A stretch of DNA of 64,000 nucleotides from Jacaranda mimosifolia (GCA_018894105.1 CM032121.1:40332230-40396229); one strand, 5' to 3'; numbered from the stretch's first letter, positions 36,307 through 48,738 are shown. Made by a program: numbers and translations. The notes: generated from the letters alone by a model not told the origin.

Positions 36307-37008
36307 TAGGGCTGTCAATGGATCGGATTTTAGTCCGAATTCGATCTGAATTTTAAGATTTTTTTTTTCGATTAAAATATTCTATGGATCAGATCCGATT
36401 ATAAATATTCAAAATCCGAAATAAGTGGATCGGATATGGAATTAAGCAATCCGATCCGTTAAAGATCCGAATCTGAACTTTAATATTTTTTATTAAATTA
36501 ATACTCTTATATATAATATTAATAACATTTTAAAATAAAATTTATATATTATATTGACCTAATATCTATATTAACATCTATATTATACTATTAATATTGA
36601 GTTTTTTAACCTAAAAAATAAGATGGATATTGATAAAATATCAAATATAATAACATATAATAGTTTATCTATACATTAATATAATGTGAAAAATGACTTT
36701 AATATTCAAATATTTAACTTTTTGACTAATATATAATAAAAAGTTGTTAAAAATTCAAATATGACATATATTTACTTTATAAATACAATATTTTTATAAA
36801 ATTTAAAAGGAAAAAAAAAAAGAAAGAAAAAAAATGAAATCGGATCGAATTTTTTAACCGGATTTCAGATATCCATCGGATTCGGATATGGCACTGATTA
36901 ACAAATATCCTATCGGATTTCGGGTCGGACTCGGATATAAATTTTGTTAATCGGATTCGAATTCGGATATTGCATATCTGATCCAAACCCAACCCGTTGA
37001 CAGCCCTA
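36307..37008. mobile_element. hAT-type MITE with perfect 8-bp duplication, 702 bp
   Basis: Terminal inverted repeats TAGGGCTGTCAATGGATCGG and TAGGGCTGTCAACGGGTTGG. The target duplication TTTTTAGG is identical at 36299-36306 and 37009-37016. Non-coding; probably mobilised in trans by a hAT transposase elsewhere. Confidence 0.93.
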
Positions 37009-37016
37009 TTTTTAGG

Positions 37017-38078
37017 TACCGGTACACCATCATTATATATTTTAGAATTTAAGAATATTATTACATTTTATAAGTTTAATTAATAATCTTAAAGAAATTA
37101 TTACAAAATGAGAACATCTTTTATGACCACTTAAAAATAAATAATAAATCCAGGGCAATACATACTAATAAATTACACTATTAAATTGATATCGTAACCT
37201 ATTGCAACCAAATTGAATAACCATTTAAATATATATATATATATTTATTTATTTATATTTGCACCTTTATATTGAAAAACCGCCACCAACTATTTATCTG
37301 AGTTATAGTTAGAGAGTGTTTGAGTAAATTTATAAACTTTTAAAAATATCTTATCAAATGTTATAAAGTTTAGTAGAATTTGAAAAGAAAAGATAAACTT
37401 TCAAAATTAAGATGGTAAGGTCTTATAAATTATTTTAAAAAAAAAAAATTAAAATTCTAATATGCTCTCTTATAATACAAACTATGTTAGTAATAAAATT
37501 AGCATTGTTAATATTTTATAATTTTTATGATTTTATTTTATTCAAATATTTTAAAAATATACTTTAAAATAAAATTAAGCATTTTATAAGACATAATACT
37601 TTATAATAAATATATTTTAAATACATTAGTCAAACACCTATTAGAGCATAGTTTCTACCAAAAAATTCTTATATTTTGTCATGTGGAAACAGGAAATAGC
37701 TAAAATTGGTATTTATTTACATTTCTTTTATACTCTCTTCATCTACGTAGATTTTATTTACTCACTCTGCCCCTCCTTTTTTATCTATATTTTCTTGTAT
37801 TTCTTTAAAAAATTAGTTTTTGTTTTTGCTTTGAAAGGATCAAACACCAACACATTATAAGAAAATATGAAACAAATTAATTCATAAGCGCAATTTTCAC
37901 ATATTTTCAATATAATTATATTATTTCAATCCTTATTATTTGATATTTTTACACAATTCCAAACAAAAATTTTCCATTTCGTGATGAGACAGACCACGAC
38001 TGTATAATGCTCTAATTTAGAACTAAAAATGTCATATTCAATACCAACATAATAGGTACACCGTCAGTACTTAAAAAA
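37017..38078. other. AT-rich intergenic DNA, no gene
   Basis: Contains (AT)n at about 37231-37250 and a degenerate block (37313-37645) resembling 4980-5300. No coding signal. Confidence 0.5.
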
Positions 38079-38593
38079 GTGAGTCTACAGTGAATTGAGT
38101 GCAATACATTCGATCCACTGTTCATTATTCGAAAGATTTTTTTCTACTCAATAGAAAGTGAGTTTACAGTGAATCGAGTGCAATACATTCGTTTGGTCCA
38201 CTTTTCATTATTCGAAAGACTTTTTTCTACTCAATAGAAAGTGAGTCTATAGTGAATCGAGTACAATACATTCGATTCACCGTTCATTATATGAAAGGCT
38301 TTTTTCCACTCAATTCCTTTCAATTCAATGATCTTAAACCATGCAATCTCCCTCAATTCCACAACTTTGACAGAATTAAATATATTGCACTTGATCCAAT
38401 TAAGAATATCAATATTGAAAAGTGAATTTACATTGAATTGATTACAACACATTCAGCCCACTGTTCATTATCAACATGATATTTTTTCACTCAATTCTCT
38501 TCAATTCTACGATCTTAGACTATTCAATCTCCCTCAATTCAACAATTTCGATAGAACTAAATATATTGCACCCGAACCAATAAAAAATATCAG
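38079..38593. repeat. Two-level tandem repeat ending at the CLASSY stop codon
   Basis: Three ~80-bp units start near 38079, 38157 and 38238 with GTGAGTYTAYAGTGAATYGAG, then CAATACATTCG and GTTCATTAT. The third belongs to a ~178-bp unit (about 38239-38413), which is repeated once more at about 38416-38593. Shared words are CTCAATTC, CAATCTCCCTCAATTC and AAATATATTGCAC. The last copy ends just at the stop codon of the gene on the minus strand, so it forms the 3' UTR. Confidence 0.85.
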
Positions 38594-41549
38594 TTACTTA
38601 AAATCCACAAAACCAAAACTATTGACCAAATCAGCGACCTTAGGCTGATGAACAATCCTCTCAAAAATACAACCAACACTTTCATTTCTCACCATGGCTT
38701 CCAGCACTTTATCTTCCCGAGCACCTTCATCGCCCGGAGACATTTCCCGACCACCTTTCGAGCAAAAAATCAGCTCAGAAATCCGTTCCTTCTCCGCCTG
38801 CCTCGCATACTTCTTCACCTCCATTAGAGTCACCAGATGATAAACATAAACCATCTTCTCTTGTCCAAGCCTGTAGGCCCGGCTTATCGCCTGCCTTTCC
38901 ACCGACGGGTTCCAAGCCACGTCGAGCAAGACGACCCTTGAAGCCCCGACCAAGTTTATCCCTTCGGAGCAAGCTCTTTGGGACGCCAGCAGCACTTTGG
39001 CCTCGCTGGATTTATCGTTGAAAGAACTGATCGAATGCTGGCGCTGTTTTATGCCGAGATCTCCGTCCATGTAAATCATTTCCCGGCCTTCGTTCCAGCA
39101 GAAATGGCACTTTATCAAGTTCTTGATGTGGAGTAAAGGGTCAATAAACTCGCTGAAAATCAGAACTTTTTCGTGCAGTCGAATCGAGAGCTGGATTAGC
39201 TTGATCAAGAACCGGGTTTTCACTCCAGCATCCGGGTCGGATTCCAGGGACTTGAGCTCTCTTCTGTGATAAGAGAAGCCGGGTTTTTCTGCTACGAGTG
39301 AAGGGTGGACAGAAATCAGGGATGCTAAATAAGCTTGCTCGAGATATTTGTCAACTTGGGAAATGTTCTGGAGGAGTTTCTGCTGCAAATTAGTTGGTTT
39401 TAAGACAACCAAACAGTCCCTCATTCCTGGAAGAGTTTTTTGAAGTATACTTCCTTTGTGTATGTGGACAAAAGGTTCAATCATAGCCCGAAGCTTCTTT
39501 ACGCCATCGCCTGTACTGTGTTTGCTGATGGAATTCGTCAGATTTGCCCAGTACTCGTTCACCTTTCTCTTTCTGCCTGAATTTGTAGACTCAATCTGAT
39601 GAAAAATTGTAGGATTTACCAGGCAGAGAGTATTATAAAGCTCAGAGAAATTGTTCTGAAATGGCGTCCCGGATAGAATTACGCGTCTCTGGGTTTTAAC
39701 CTTCGTCAGAGCCTTCCACATTAGGCTTTGATTGTTGCGAGGAGTATGCCCTTCATCCAGAACCAAAAGCCCTGGCAATTCCAGGAGTATTTTCTTGAAT
39801 TTATCGTTATTACTCCTTTTTGTTGCGTTTTCTCCAGCTAGTTCCTCAAACAAACGGTACCCAATTCCCAGTATGCTTCCACCCTTCATCCAAGAACACA
39901 GCTTTATGAACCGGATGTAGTCTTTGTTCCTTTCTTGGATATGTGTTTGATCCACAATGTTAGCAGCAATTGCAATTTCTTGACTAGATAGCTTCGTTTC
40001 GTTCAAATTGTGAAACTTTATGTTCACTTTCCATTTCTTGAATTCTTGTTCCCAGGTCAGGAGCATCCCTCGTGGGGCTATGATGACTGGCCGACAGGTT
40101 GGGTATAGTTTCATGAATGTTTCGAGAAACACTATTGTTAATCGGGTTTTGCCTGTGCCAGGGGCGTGCGAGATTATGCAGCCCCTTCCTCCATTGGCAG
40201 GAAGTTTTTCCAGATTCTTAATGTTAATGTCCCCTGCTATGTTCCTCCACAAGAACTCAAATCCCTCCAGTTGATGGGGATACAGTTCTTTTTCAGTACT
40301 GGGAATCAAATCCATAACTGTGCCTTTAGACTCATTAGAACACTCCAGATTGCCACCATAAGTAGAGCCCTGAAACTGGATTTGATCCATTCTGGATTCC
40401 TTTGATTCTTGGAAGTCTTTCCTTTCACATCTCTGGGGTATATACTGCAGGGAAGAAGAGAATTTAAATCAACTAAAGAATCAAGATGCCTCAAATTAAT
40501 CGTTCTAAAACTTCTAGAAAACAACAGAGATATATTGAAAGATGCATATGGTGAGATGGACTAGTTCATATACTTACAAAATCTGGCACGACGTATTTTA
40601 TATCCAGCAGCAGAGCAAAACAATATTTGCATACAATGCCTATCTGTTCATCAAGAACAGGATCATGTTCCCCTCGGTCACAACGGGCTGCTGGGCTTTC
40701 ATCGATATATGTCGAGACAGTGCATCTATCATCATTCTGCAGACCAGAAAGAAAGAATTTTTCAAAATACTAAACACACTGGATTTAACCTCAATTTTTC
40801 CAACGATTTTGACAAGAAAAAAATGAACTTACGAAGGAAGAATTTGTGCGTCCCCTCTCAGATTCCCAGAGGCCCATATCTAAATCACTAAAAAGAGAAT
40901 CAATTTCCTTCTCCCAATCCGTTTTCTCTGCTGAAGAAGACTCATCATCATCCTCAAATCTGAACTTCAACGGCAGAGCAGTTTCCCTCAGACCATTCTC
41001 AACTGGCTTTTCTTTGACTAAGTCCCTTTCCTTCCATACGGATTCCACTAACATGTCAATCAGATCAATTTCTCCAGTTTTAAGACCCTTATTCTTCTTT
41101 ATCTTCTTTGCCGGTCTCCCCACTTGTCTACTTCCTTTCTTCCTCACATTCTTGCAGATATTCAGTTCACCATCGTTATCCCCTCTTGTTTCAGAATCAT
41201 CTGAATCTTCATAATCAATATCTCCACTTCTAAGATCCTCCTTCTTCTTCTGCTTCGCGGGCCTGCCGGCGTCTCTACTTCCTTTCTTCCTCAGAACCTT
41301 GCAGATATTAAGTTTATCATCATCATCATCATCATCACGGCTTGTTTCAGAATCATCAACACTTATTGGATAAACATTCTTCTCAACTCCCTTTTCGACC
41401 AAAATCTCATTCTTAGTCTCAAACTCAATGCTACCGCCTTCCTGATCGGGTTTCTTCTTAATCTCATCGTAGCAACTTCTGTAAAACGCATCCCACCCTC
41501 TTCTGGTTCGCCGGGATATCGAACTCAGGCAAGATTTTCCGGCATGCAT
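38594..41549 (-). CDS. CLSY3/4-like: CLASSY-type SNF2 helicase-like protein (RNA-directed DNA methylation), 3 exons, 908 aa
   Basis: The exons are 40833-41549, 40578-40736 and 38594-40444, all joined in phase 0. The N-terminal 239 residues are charged and contain two copies of an acidic plus AT-hook-like module (65-113 and 117-163, each with a GRPAK core). Exon 2 encodes a Cys-rich segment (CDRGEHDPVL, then GIVCKYC). The SNF2 domain follows: HAPGTGKT (385-392), DEGH (522-525, the Walker B box), SGTPFQN (550-556), QRACSEGINL (781-790) and ISRAYRLGQ motif VI (about 812-820). CLASSY proteins recruit Pol IV to chromatin for 24-nt siRNA production and DNA methylation. At 908 residues this one is shorter at the N-terminus than Arabidopsis CLSY3/4 (above 1,100). 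All helicase motifs look intact. A TATA-like box lies ~55 bases upstream of the ATG. Confidence 0.88.
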
Positions 41550-41603
41550 ATTTTTCTTTTGGATGAAAGGGAGAAAGAAAGAAATTAAAAGGGTTTGAGA
41601 GAA

Positions 41604-41611
41604 AATATATA
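41604..41611 (-). promoter_or_regulatory. Probable TATA box of the CLASSY gene
   Basis: On the minus strand the bases read TATATATT, 55 bases before the ATG at 41549; the 5' UTR would be about 25 bases. Confidence 0.5.
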
Positions 41612-41614
41612 CAG

Positions 41615-42050
41615 GAGAGGATTACGCTTATGGATGGAAGAATATTAATTCAACTATGACTCTACTTGGATTGTTATCTTATTCTTGCCTTGTTATCTTG
41701 GAAAAACATTGGGTATTTATGCATGAAATTCGCCGGTTTTTCCTCCAAAGTTTTCTTTCTTTCCATGTATACATACACACTTTTATGCAGTTATTGTTAT
41801 ACATTTCTTGTATATGCCACTGTGAAATCTTGCCTTATGGAGTAAATCTTTATAAGGATTTTGGCCATCAAATTCTAGATTTTGGTATTTTTAATTTTTA
41901 AAAAAAGTTTATCTATTTTAAATATGTGAGTTTTGATCAAATTTTAATTTATAGTATTTTTTATTTATATATTTTTTGAATAAAGTATAACTAATAAGTT
42001 GTTGGTGATTACATTTAATATCCTTCTAAACTTTAAAATTGATTTATTTT
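41615..42050. other. 5' flank of CLASSY gene, AT-rich
   Basis: No gene seen on either strand. Confidence 0.5.
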
Positions 42051-42261
42051 GTCTCGGTGCGGGCTGTGAGAGCGATACCCAATCAAGACAAACTCTGAAT
42101 ACTAGATATGATATCAAAATAATAGGGGTAAAGGTCGGTCAGTGAGACGATGGGGGGATAAGCTTCATCGTCGAGAAGAAACAGCCTGGATCACTAGCTA
42201 AAGTACCTAAATGATCGCTCAGTAATACAAGAAGTAGAGTTGTAGAGACAGTCAAGAGGTT
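42051..42261 (+). pseudogene. Organellar (probably plastid) 23S rRNA fragment inserted in the nucleus
   Basis: A stretch of ~210 bases reads like conserved 23S rRNA: GTGCGGGCTGTGAGAGCGA, AACTCTGAATACTAGATATG, AAGGTCGG.CAGTGAGACGA, TAAGCTTCATCGTCGAG, CTAAATGATCGCTCAGT. Compared with the conserved core as I remember it, many differences are C-to-T or G-to-A (GCCTGGATCACTAGC for GCCCGGATCACCAGC), the usual decay of methylated organelle DNA in the nucleus. It is only a slice of the rRNA and is flanked by AT-rich DNA, so it is non-functional. Plastid is favoured over mitochondrion, without certainty. Confidence 0.88.
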
Positions 42262-44896
42262 AAACAATAAATTTAAATACAATTATTTTCAGTTAATGCC
42301 TTTAAATTTCTCAAACTCAAATATAATTTATGAATTTATCTATAATTGTGGGATAATAAAATGGTGCAAGTTTATATTCTTAAGTTAGTCTCCTTAATAC
42401 CAAAATCTTGCCTTAATTTATCAAATGTATTTTTCTCTTTTTGGCTCGTATTATATTCTTCACGTCAATTCCTTGGCTATTTTCAATTTCCAAGTCATAG
42501 TTTTAGTTTTTGCACATTTTATTATAGAGTTTGTATTCAATTCCTCCCCCCCCCCCCCCCCCCCCCAATTTAATCATGTTATTGAATAAATGCTATTTAT
42601 TACAACTATTATTTTTCCCGTCTAAAGTTATTAATTTTTCATCATTTAACTTAATCATTATATTTTCTTTTTTTCTTTTTTTACCTAATTAATATCTTCG
42701 AAGCTGCAACAGTTGCTGGGATACGGCAGTTATGGAAAAATTCACGGCGTCCACTCATCTCGACATACCCGGGCTATAAAGTTAATGGGGGGTTTGTCAT
42801 GGCTGTACGATGGTTTTCTCTTTCATTTAGTTTTGTATGTATGTATGTATAAATATATTTATACACACACACACATATATATATATATACTATTAATAAA
42901 CCATGAGAATCTTAGTGGTATGTTTTCAAGTATTGAGACTAAAATGCCTTTAATTTTTATTTTAACTCCTTATAACTACACCAATAACTATCAACCACAC
43001 TACCATCCACCTAGCACCATTTTATATGACAGTTACAGATACACATTATCCATTTTTGAATAATTCAATTCATATTTGCTGTTATTGTTTTGAGGTACAC
43101 TAACTTTTATATTATGTCTGCATTTTCATAATTCTTTTCCTGTCTTTCTCATAGCATACGCTTATGCAAAGTTCCAAATTGCTAATATGCAACTTTATAA
43201 CAATATTGAAGGTTTCCAACGATTACGGTGATAAAAGTTTGCAGTGCTTTAAATTATGCAATACTTGTATCAAGTTTTCCATTCAAATTGAGGCGCTTTG
43301 TTTTAAGATATATTGTAAATATTTTAGTGTTATCACATCCTCAATAGTCATCAAAGTGTAATACATAAACATTTTGACAATTGCAGGTCAATTACAAAAG
43401 TTTGTTGTGCGGAAGTATAGTTGTACGATCAAATACTTTTTGTTACAAGTGGTTATCATTCCTCCTTTAATATACATGTTTATACTTTGTCTGTGAACAG
43501 ATTTTAATTTATGAATCCAAATTTGTTTATGTTAAATTTTGTATTTTATATATGTATATGCATTAACTGTACTTCAATTTTATATGCACACACATTGAGT
43601 GTGTACTAGTCGCTAGTATTAATAGTTGGTGCATAGTCGATGCGTGTGCAACTATTAATAAATAAAAATAATAAAATAATATAAACGAGAGATATCATAG
43701 TTGCAAAAAAATTGAAATGAAAAAAAATTTACAGAGAAATAAAAATATTTATAACAAATTAACATTCATCGATTATTGTGGAACTAAGTGGTAATAGTGG
43801 GGTAGGAATGGCTGTTAGTTATTCTATAGTTATATGGATAAATAGTAAAAACGAGAGCATTTTAGGAAAGTACTTGAAAACACATCAAAAAGGGGTAGAC
43901 ACTTTATTCATAGTATCGATATATCCATGCACATGTACCTATTCATTTAAATTTAAAGCCTAAGAGGGTATCTATTTTCATTTTTAAAACTATTTAAAAA
44001 TGAATTATCGTATTTCTACTAATTTTCACTCAAAAATATATTCATTTTCATTCTAGTTTCCCAAACACATCTTTACTTTTTCCTATTTCACATGTATTAT
44101 AATGATGGTAAATTTATGTTTATACATGTATAAATTATAATGGTGTTAGTAATTATAGCCAAATGTTAAAGGTTAGAACTAACATAATACTTTTTGTTTT
44201 GTGTATAACTTTGATGAGATGAATCTTATAGTTACAATGAATTTTTTCATTCAAAACAATTGGCAATTTTTTATTTTTTATTTGTAATTATTAAATTAAA
44301 CTCAATCAAATTATAACAATGGAAACACATAGTTTGTAGGGGAAAAAAAATTTAAATACAATCTCACTTTTAGGCCTATACACTATCATTTTCACACCTC
44401 AACTAATAACTATTTTTAAATATTGGAAAATAAAAAAGAAAATGAAAATAAATCCAAACGGCCTAAACTTTCCACATATAAATTAAGTATGGTGGATTGG
44501 TGGATATATAAAACTGCAAAACTTTGACGCTTGGTTTTAGTGGTCTATTTAATTTGTTTTAATTTAATTTTATCCATTATGAGAACAGACAAAATTAAAA
44601 TAAATGAAAGACTATAATTAATTGTATTTTTATGCTTTATGCATTTTTTTTTCAAGTTATGGATTTGCTTAAATCTGATTTATATTTTGATTATCTATAT
44701 TTATCAGCATGTAAAATGGGCATTAGATTAAAAAAGTTGCTTATTGGGCTTTTGGTTTTTGACCGAAATCCAAAGTAAAAACTAAAAAAGCTTATACTCT
44801 AATGGAGGCCCAACTTTGAAATTATTAATTGGGCTTTTGGGTTTGGGGGAAAGGCCCAACTCTAAAATTACTAAGCGTGGGCGCGCCACCCAGAGC
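42262..44896. other. AT-rich intergenic DNA, no gene
   Basis: Contains a C21 tract (42546-42566), a (CA)n(TA)n tract (about 42863-42889) and a possible Tourist-like remnant at about 43966-44464 (AGAGGGTATCTATTTTC ... AATCCAAACGGCC). Open frames are short and biased. Confidence 0.5.
42546..42566. repeat. C21 homopolymer
   Basis: An uninterrupted run of 21 C bases in AT-rich intergenic DNA. Confidence 0.95.
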
Positions 44897-46006
44897 CAGA
44901 GGTGTCAAAATGGGCTGGGCTGACCGGCCCATGAAAAAACTGGCTCACATTGGCTTGTTTAATTATTTAATATGTGATAGACTGGACCGGCTCAATTGAA
45001 AATCCATTACGAGCTAAAATTTTGCAGTTTGGGACTAACTTGGCCTGTGGACCGTGGGCTGGCCTAGCTGTTAGCTCGCTTAGTCTGCGATATATATTTT
45101 TTAATTTAAATTATAAATTATAATTTTAAAAAATTGGAAAATTATCATTTTTAAATTACAAATTATTAATTTAGAAAAATTATAAATTATTATTTTATAA
45201 ATTAAGAATATAAATCAATAATTTATAGTTTTATTTGGAAGGATTGGCTAAACCAAGAGTATAAAATAAAAAATTTAAGAAAGATGAAGACCATATTGTC
45301 TCCGTTCAAAGAAGAAGATAAAGAATGACTTGAAACCGCATTTCAATTTGAGAGCAATTTAGATCACTTGAGTAAACAAACGATTTATCATTGGGCATAT
45401 TTAGATGTTTAGATATTACAAAATTATTTAATTCTTTTTTATTATTAATATGTACTTTTATTTAGAGATTTGTTCATATCCACATCTATGTAATTTTTTT
45501 TTTTAAATTAATGACAAGTAGATGGGTGCTTGCCCAAACCACTCACCATCTTATTTGGTGGTGTTTTTGAAAAAATATAATTGATTCAAAAAATTAATAT
45601 AAGTATAAATTTCTAACTTTTTATAAAAATTTAAGTATTGTAAAATATTAAAAATAATATATATATAAATTATTAAGTATTTTAAAAAAGTATAAGTGTT
45701 GGGAAAAACATTAAGAATTGCATAAATGAAAAAACATGAAAATTTTAAATTTATTTTAAAATAAAATAATAAAAAAAAAAAAACCTCGAGCCAACCCGCA
45801 AGTCAGCTCGCCTAGCCTAGCTCATATGTAAACCAACCCACCTATATAGTGTGCTAGTTTTGAGCCGAGTTGGAATTTTCAAGTTCCAGCTTGTTAGGAT
45901 CTAGCCCGTGAACGGCCTGTGAGCCGGTCTGGCTCAACTCAAAACTGATTCAAATCATCTGTTAGGTGGGTTGGGCTGGCTCGACCTGACCCATTTGACA
46001 TCTCTA
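44897..46006. mobile_element. Long hAT-like non-autonomous element, ~1.1 kb
   Basis: Left end CAGAGGTGTCAAAATGGG and right end, reversed, TAGAGATGTCAAATGGG. GGGCTGGGCT / GGCTCG-rich ends surround an AT-rich core. The core has a slightly more complex segment at 45240-45400 but no transposase frame. No clear target duplication. Confidence 0.65.
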
Positions 46007-46994
46007 GTGCTGCCATTTAATCATTCAAAAGCAACGCCCCATGAAGTACCAAATCAGCTCTGCGACATTTTTACCTCATTTTCATTTTTTTGTTTTCTAT
46101 TTATCCCTTTCTGAATTGGTGATACTCTAAACCAAATGGCCTCTTAAATAGGTAATAGGACTATATACATATATATATATATATATATTCCATATAATGA
46201 ATTGGCATATACGCGTGTGGATATAGTTTTTATACTGATTCGTGCGTATTGCGAGTAGACGATATAGTTTTTGCTTGTATAATTTTGGTAAATGTGTGAG
46301 GTTTATGTGACAGGACATGACAAGCTCTTGCTGTTTCACTGTTTTTAAGCTTTGTAAGTTTCACACACTGCAAGGGTGGTGGTCGAATGGTTCCAAGCTT
46401 ATTGCCAAGTGGTTTGGTAAGTCCACTTCTTGGATTCACATTTTCTCTATGCATATGTTACAAACATTTGCTAATTATGTGCTCTTCGACCTGAGTGTGG
46501 ACCAATACTAGCTTTCGTCGACTTTACTCGGCCCTTGGCGATGTTATGCTGATGAAACCCGTGCAGCTGTGCTTGCGTGGGTTCTTCAGATTTCTGATAT
46601 GTTCACAACTAAACACAAAAGCCCTGAACATAATATAGCAAGAGAAGGCAAGGTGGTCACTACTGCTTCCTTCCTTTTTCACACACAAATTTCTAAATTT
46701 TCGTAGTGTATGGTTTGGTTGTGTTTTTGATTTGTTTGTTCGTCTAGAGATTATTTAATCTCATTGTTGTTATACCATGGAGCATGCTCACAATTTAATT
46801 GAGAAATGCCTTTAGTTGTTGTTCGGATTTTATTTAATGATTTGGGGACATGGTTTTGAAAATATATCAAAGAAATCATGAAGTTGAATTCTTAGGAATG
46901 TCGTTTTTCGTTGGAAGATAAAGTTGATTTAATAAGTATTCATGGGAAAAAAAAATGATTAGTAAGTATATGAATTATGTCAATACATGAATGC
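46007..46994. other. Intergenic, with an unexplained exon-like island (46310-46600)
   Basis: A less AT-rich island contains splice-like sites (donor TTTG|GTAAGTCC near 46420; acceptor ACTAG near 46510) and a hairpin-forming segment. Competing short frames are open, so no gene is called. Confidence 0.4.
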
Positions 46995-47391
46995 TATGGG
47001 TGTTAATTTGGGTTAGAACCCATGGACTCAACGAAACTCATATGATTTTGGATTGGGTTGGGCTCAATATTTAGCAAATGGGTTTGAACGAGTTGGGTTT
47101 TAAATGGATTGTACCAAATTTGGGTTCAAAATGAATTTTAAGTCGATTCAAAATGGGTCCATTCAAAATTTTAATTAATTTAATAAATTATATCATTATG
47201 TTGTAAAATTATATATTAAATAAAGTGTAGAAGGCATAACAATATTATCAGAATCTTTTGAATTGATTTTTTGTAATAAGTAAATTAAATTAATTTTTTT
47301 GTTTTCCATTGGAATCATTTTGAACTCAATCCACTTTCAACCCATCTATTTTAATCCATATAGAACCCAACCCATCAATTTACCACCCATA
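46995..47391. mobile_element. hAT-type MITE with perfect 8-bp duplication, 397 bp
   Basis: The duplication ATGAATGC is identical at 46987-46994 and 47392-47399. Ends TATGGGTGTTAATTTGGG and, reversed, TATGGGTGGTAAATTGATGG. The interior is full of GGGTT / AACCC words and is non-coding. Confidence 0.92.
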
Positions 47392-47647
47392 ATGAATGCA
47401 ATTAAGTGAATGTACAAGTCTCATGATTTTGCTCTGTGTATTAAAAATGCAGTATTAAAAAATGTAGAAGTCATGAGTTAAATTGTTGTATATGTACTAG
47501 GATAGTTTCTTGTTAGAGGAAGCCTATAATAATTCCATTATTGAAGATGACTTCCTCCTCTATTCTTTTGTCGGTGTGGAATGTGGTGTGATTTGCCCAT
47601 CATCATTTTCCAACACTTTTATCCAAGCAAAGAACTAGAAACGCCGA

Positions 47648-47965
47648 GGTTGTGTTTGGTTATGTTTTTTGTTTGATTTTATTATGTGTTTGGGGAGAAT
47701 GAATTACTAGAAAATGTGAAAGTTATTTTTTGGTATGTTTATTTATGTTTTGAGGGAGACATTTTTCACTGTAGCAGTCAAATTAACGCTTATTTGTTGG
47801 GTTTTTGGGTAAAAATGAATTGAATGATTATTTTAATATTAGAATAATAACAAAAAATATATGTATATATTAAAAAATGTGCATTTTGGAGGGAAAATGA
47901 AGATATACTTGGTTATGTTTTTTTAAAACAATGTTGTTTTCGGGGAAACATAACCAAATAAAGCC
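47648..47965. mobile_element. Tourist-like MITE, GGTTGTGTTTGG family, 318 bp
   Basis: Ends GGTTGTGTTTGGTTATG and, inverted, CATAACCAAATAAAGCC. Flanks CGA / TGA are imperfect. Opposite orientation to the copies at 12836 and 32592. Confidence 0.75.
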
Positions 47966-48391
47966 TGAATATTTAGATTCCAAGATTTGAAATCATTCCA
48001 ATTTTAAATACTTCAATACAAAATGTTATTGGGTAGCATATTTATTATTTATTTTTTTTGGAATGTATGGGAGGTTTTATAGATGGGACAATTTCTTGGA
48101 CTTGAATAGTTGTTTTCAAATACATGTTTTGGATTTATATTCAAATTGATATTATGAGCAATATAAATTTATTGGATCTGTTCTTCTGAAAGATAAAACA
48201 TGTTTTCGACTCATGATTCTTCAGTTGCATATAGTTTTGCAGGCTCCAAAGGCAGGATTTATATCACCATATGCATGTGATTTCTAACAAACTTCTTCAG
48301 CACTAAGTGGGATAACACACAATCAACTTTGTATACTTGCATATCTTGTAGCCCTCTTACCTTTGTTTTTTTTAGTCTATGAAAGTTTTAA
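47966..48391. other. Intergenic DNA, no gene
   Basis: AT-rich with no coding signal. Confidence 0.5.
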
Positions 48392-48738
48392 TTGCCCATT
48401 TAGTTTTGTTTTCACTGCGCCTTTTATTTTTTCTACAAAATGATAATAAAAAACTATCAATTTCTCTTTAAATTTACAAATATTTTCAACCTCAAATTAT
48501 TTTCCCAACACACACTTTTACACTCTCTTTTCATTTTCACACCATATTTTCTCGACTTTTAATACCAAAACACACAAATCCAAATACATTTCATTTCTAA
48601 CCCTACACAATCATTTCATTTCAGACACAACATCTAAATAACATCTCATTTTCAAACCTAAACTAATAACTAATTCTTTCACTTTTTGAAAACGATAGAA
48701 AACAGAAAACGACATTGAAAACGTATCCAAATGGGCTC
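48392..48738. mobile_element. Tourist-like MITE, 347 bp
   Basis: Ends TTGCCCATTTAGTTTTG and, inverted, CAAATGGGCTC. Flanked by TAA at 48389-48391 and 48739-48741. Confidence 0.75.

Noticed and set aside
40846..41214. 122-codon plus-strand frame
   Set aside because: Antisense shadow of the acidic/basic repeats in the CLASSY first exon.
43778..43963. Small plus-strand frame in AT-rich DNA
   Set aside because: No homology, splice context or promoter.
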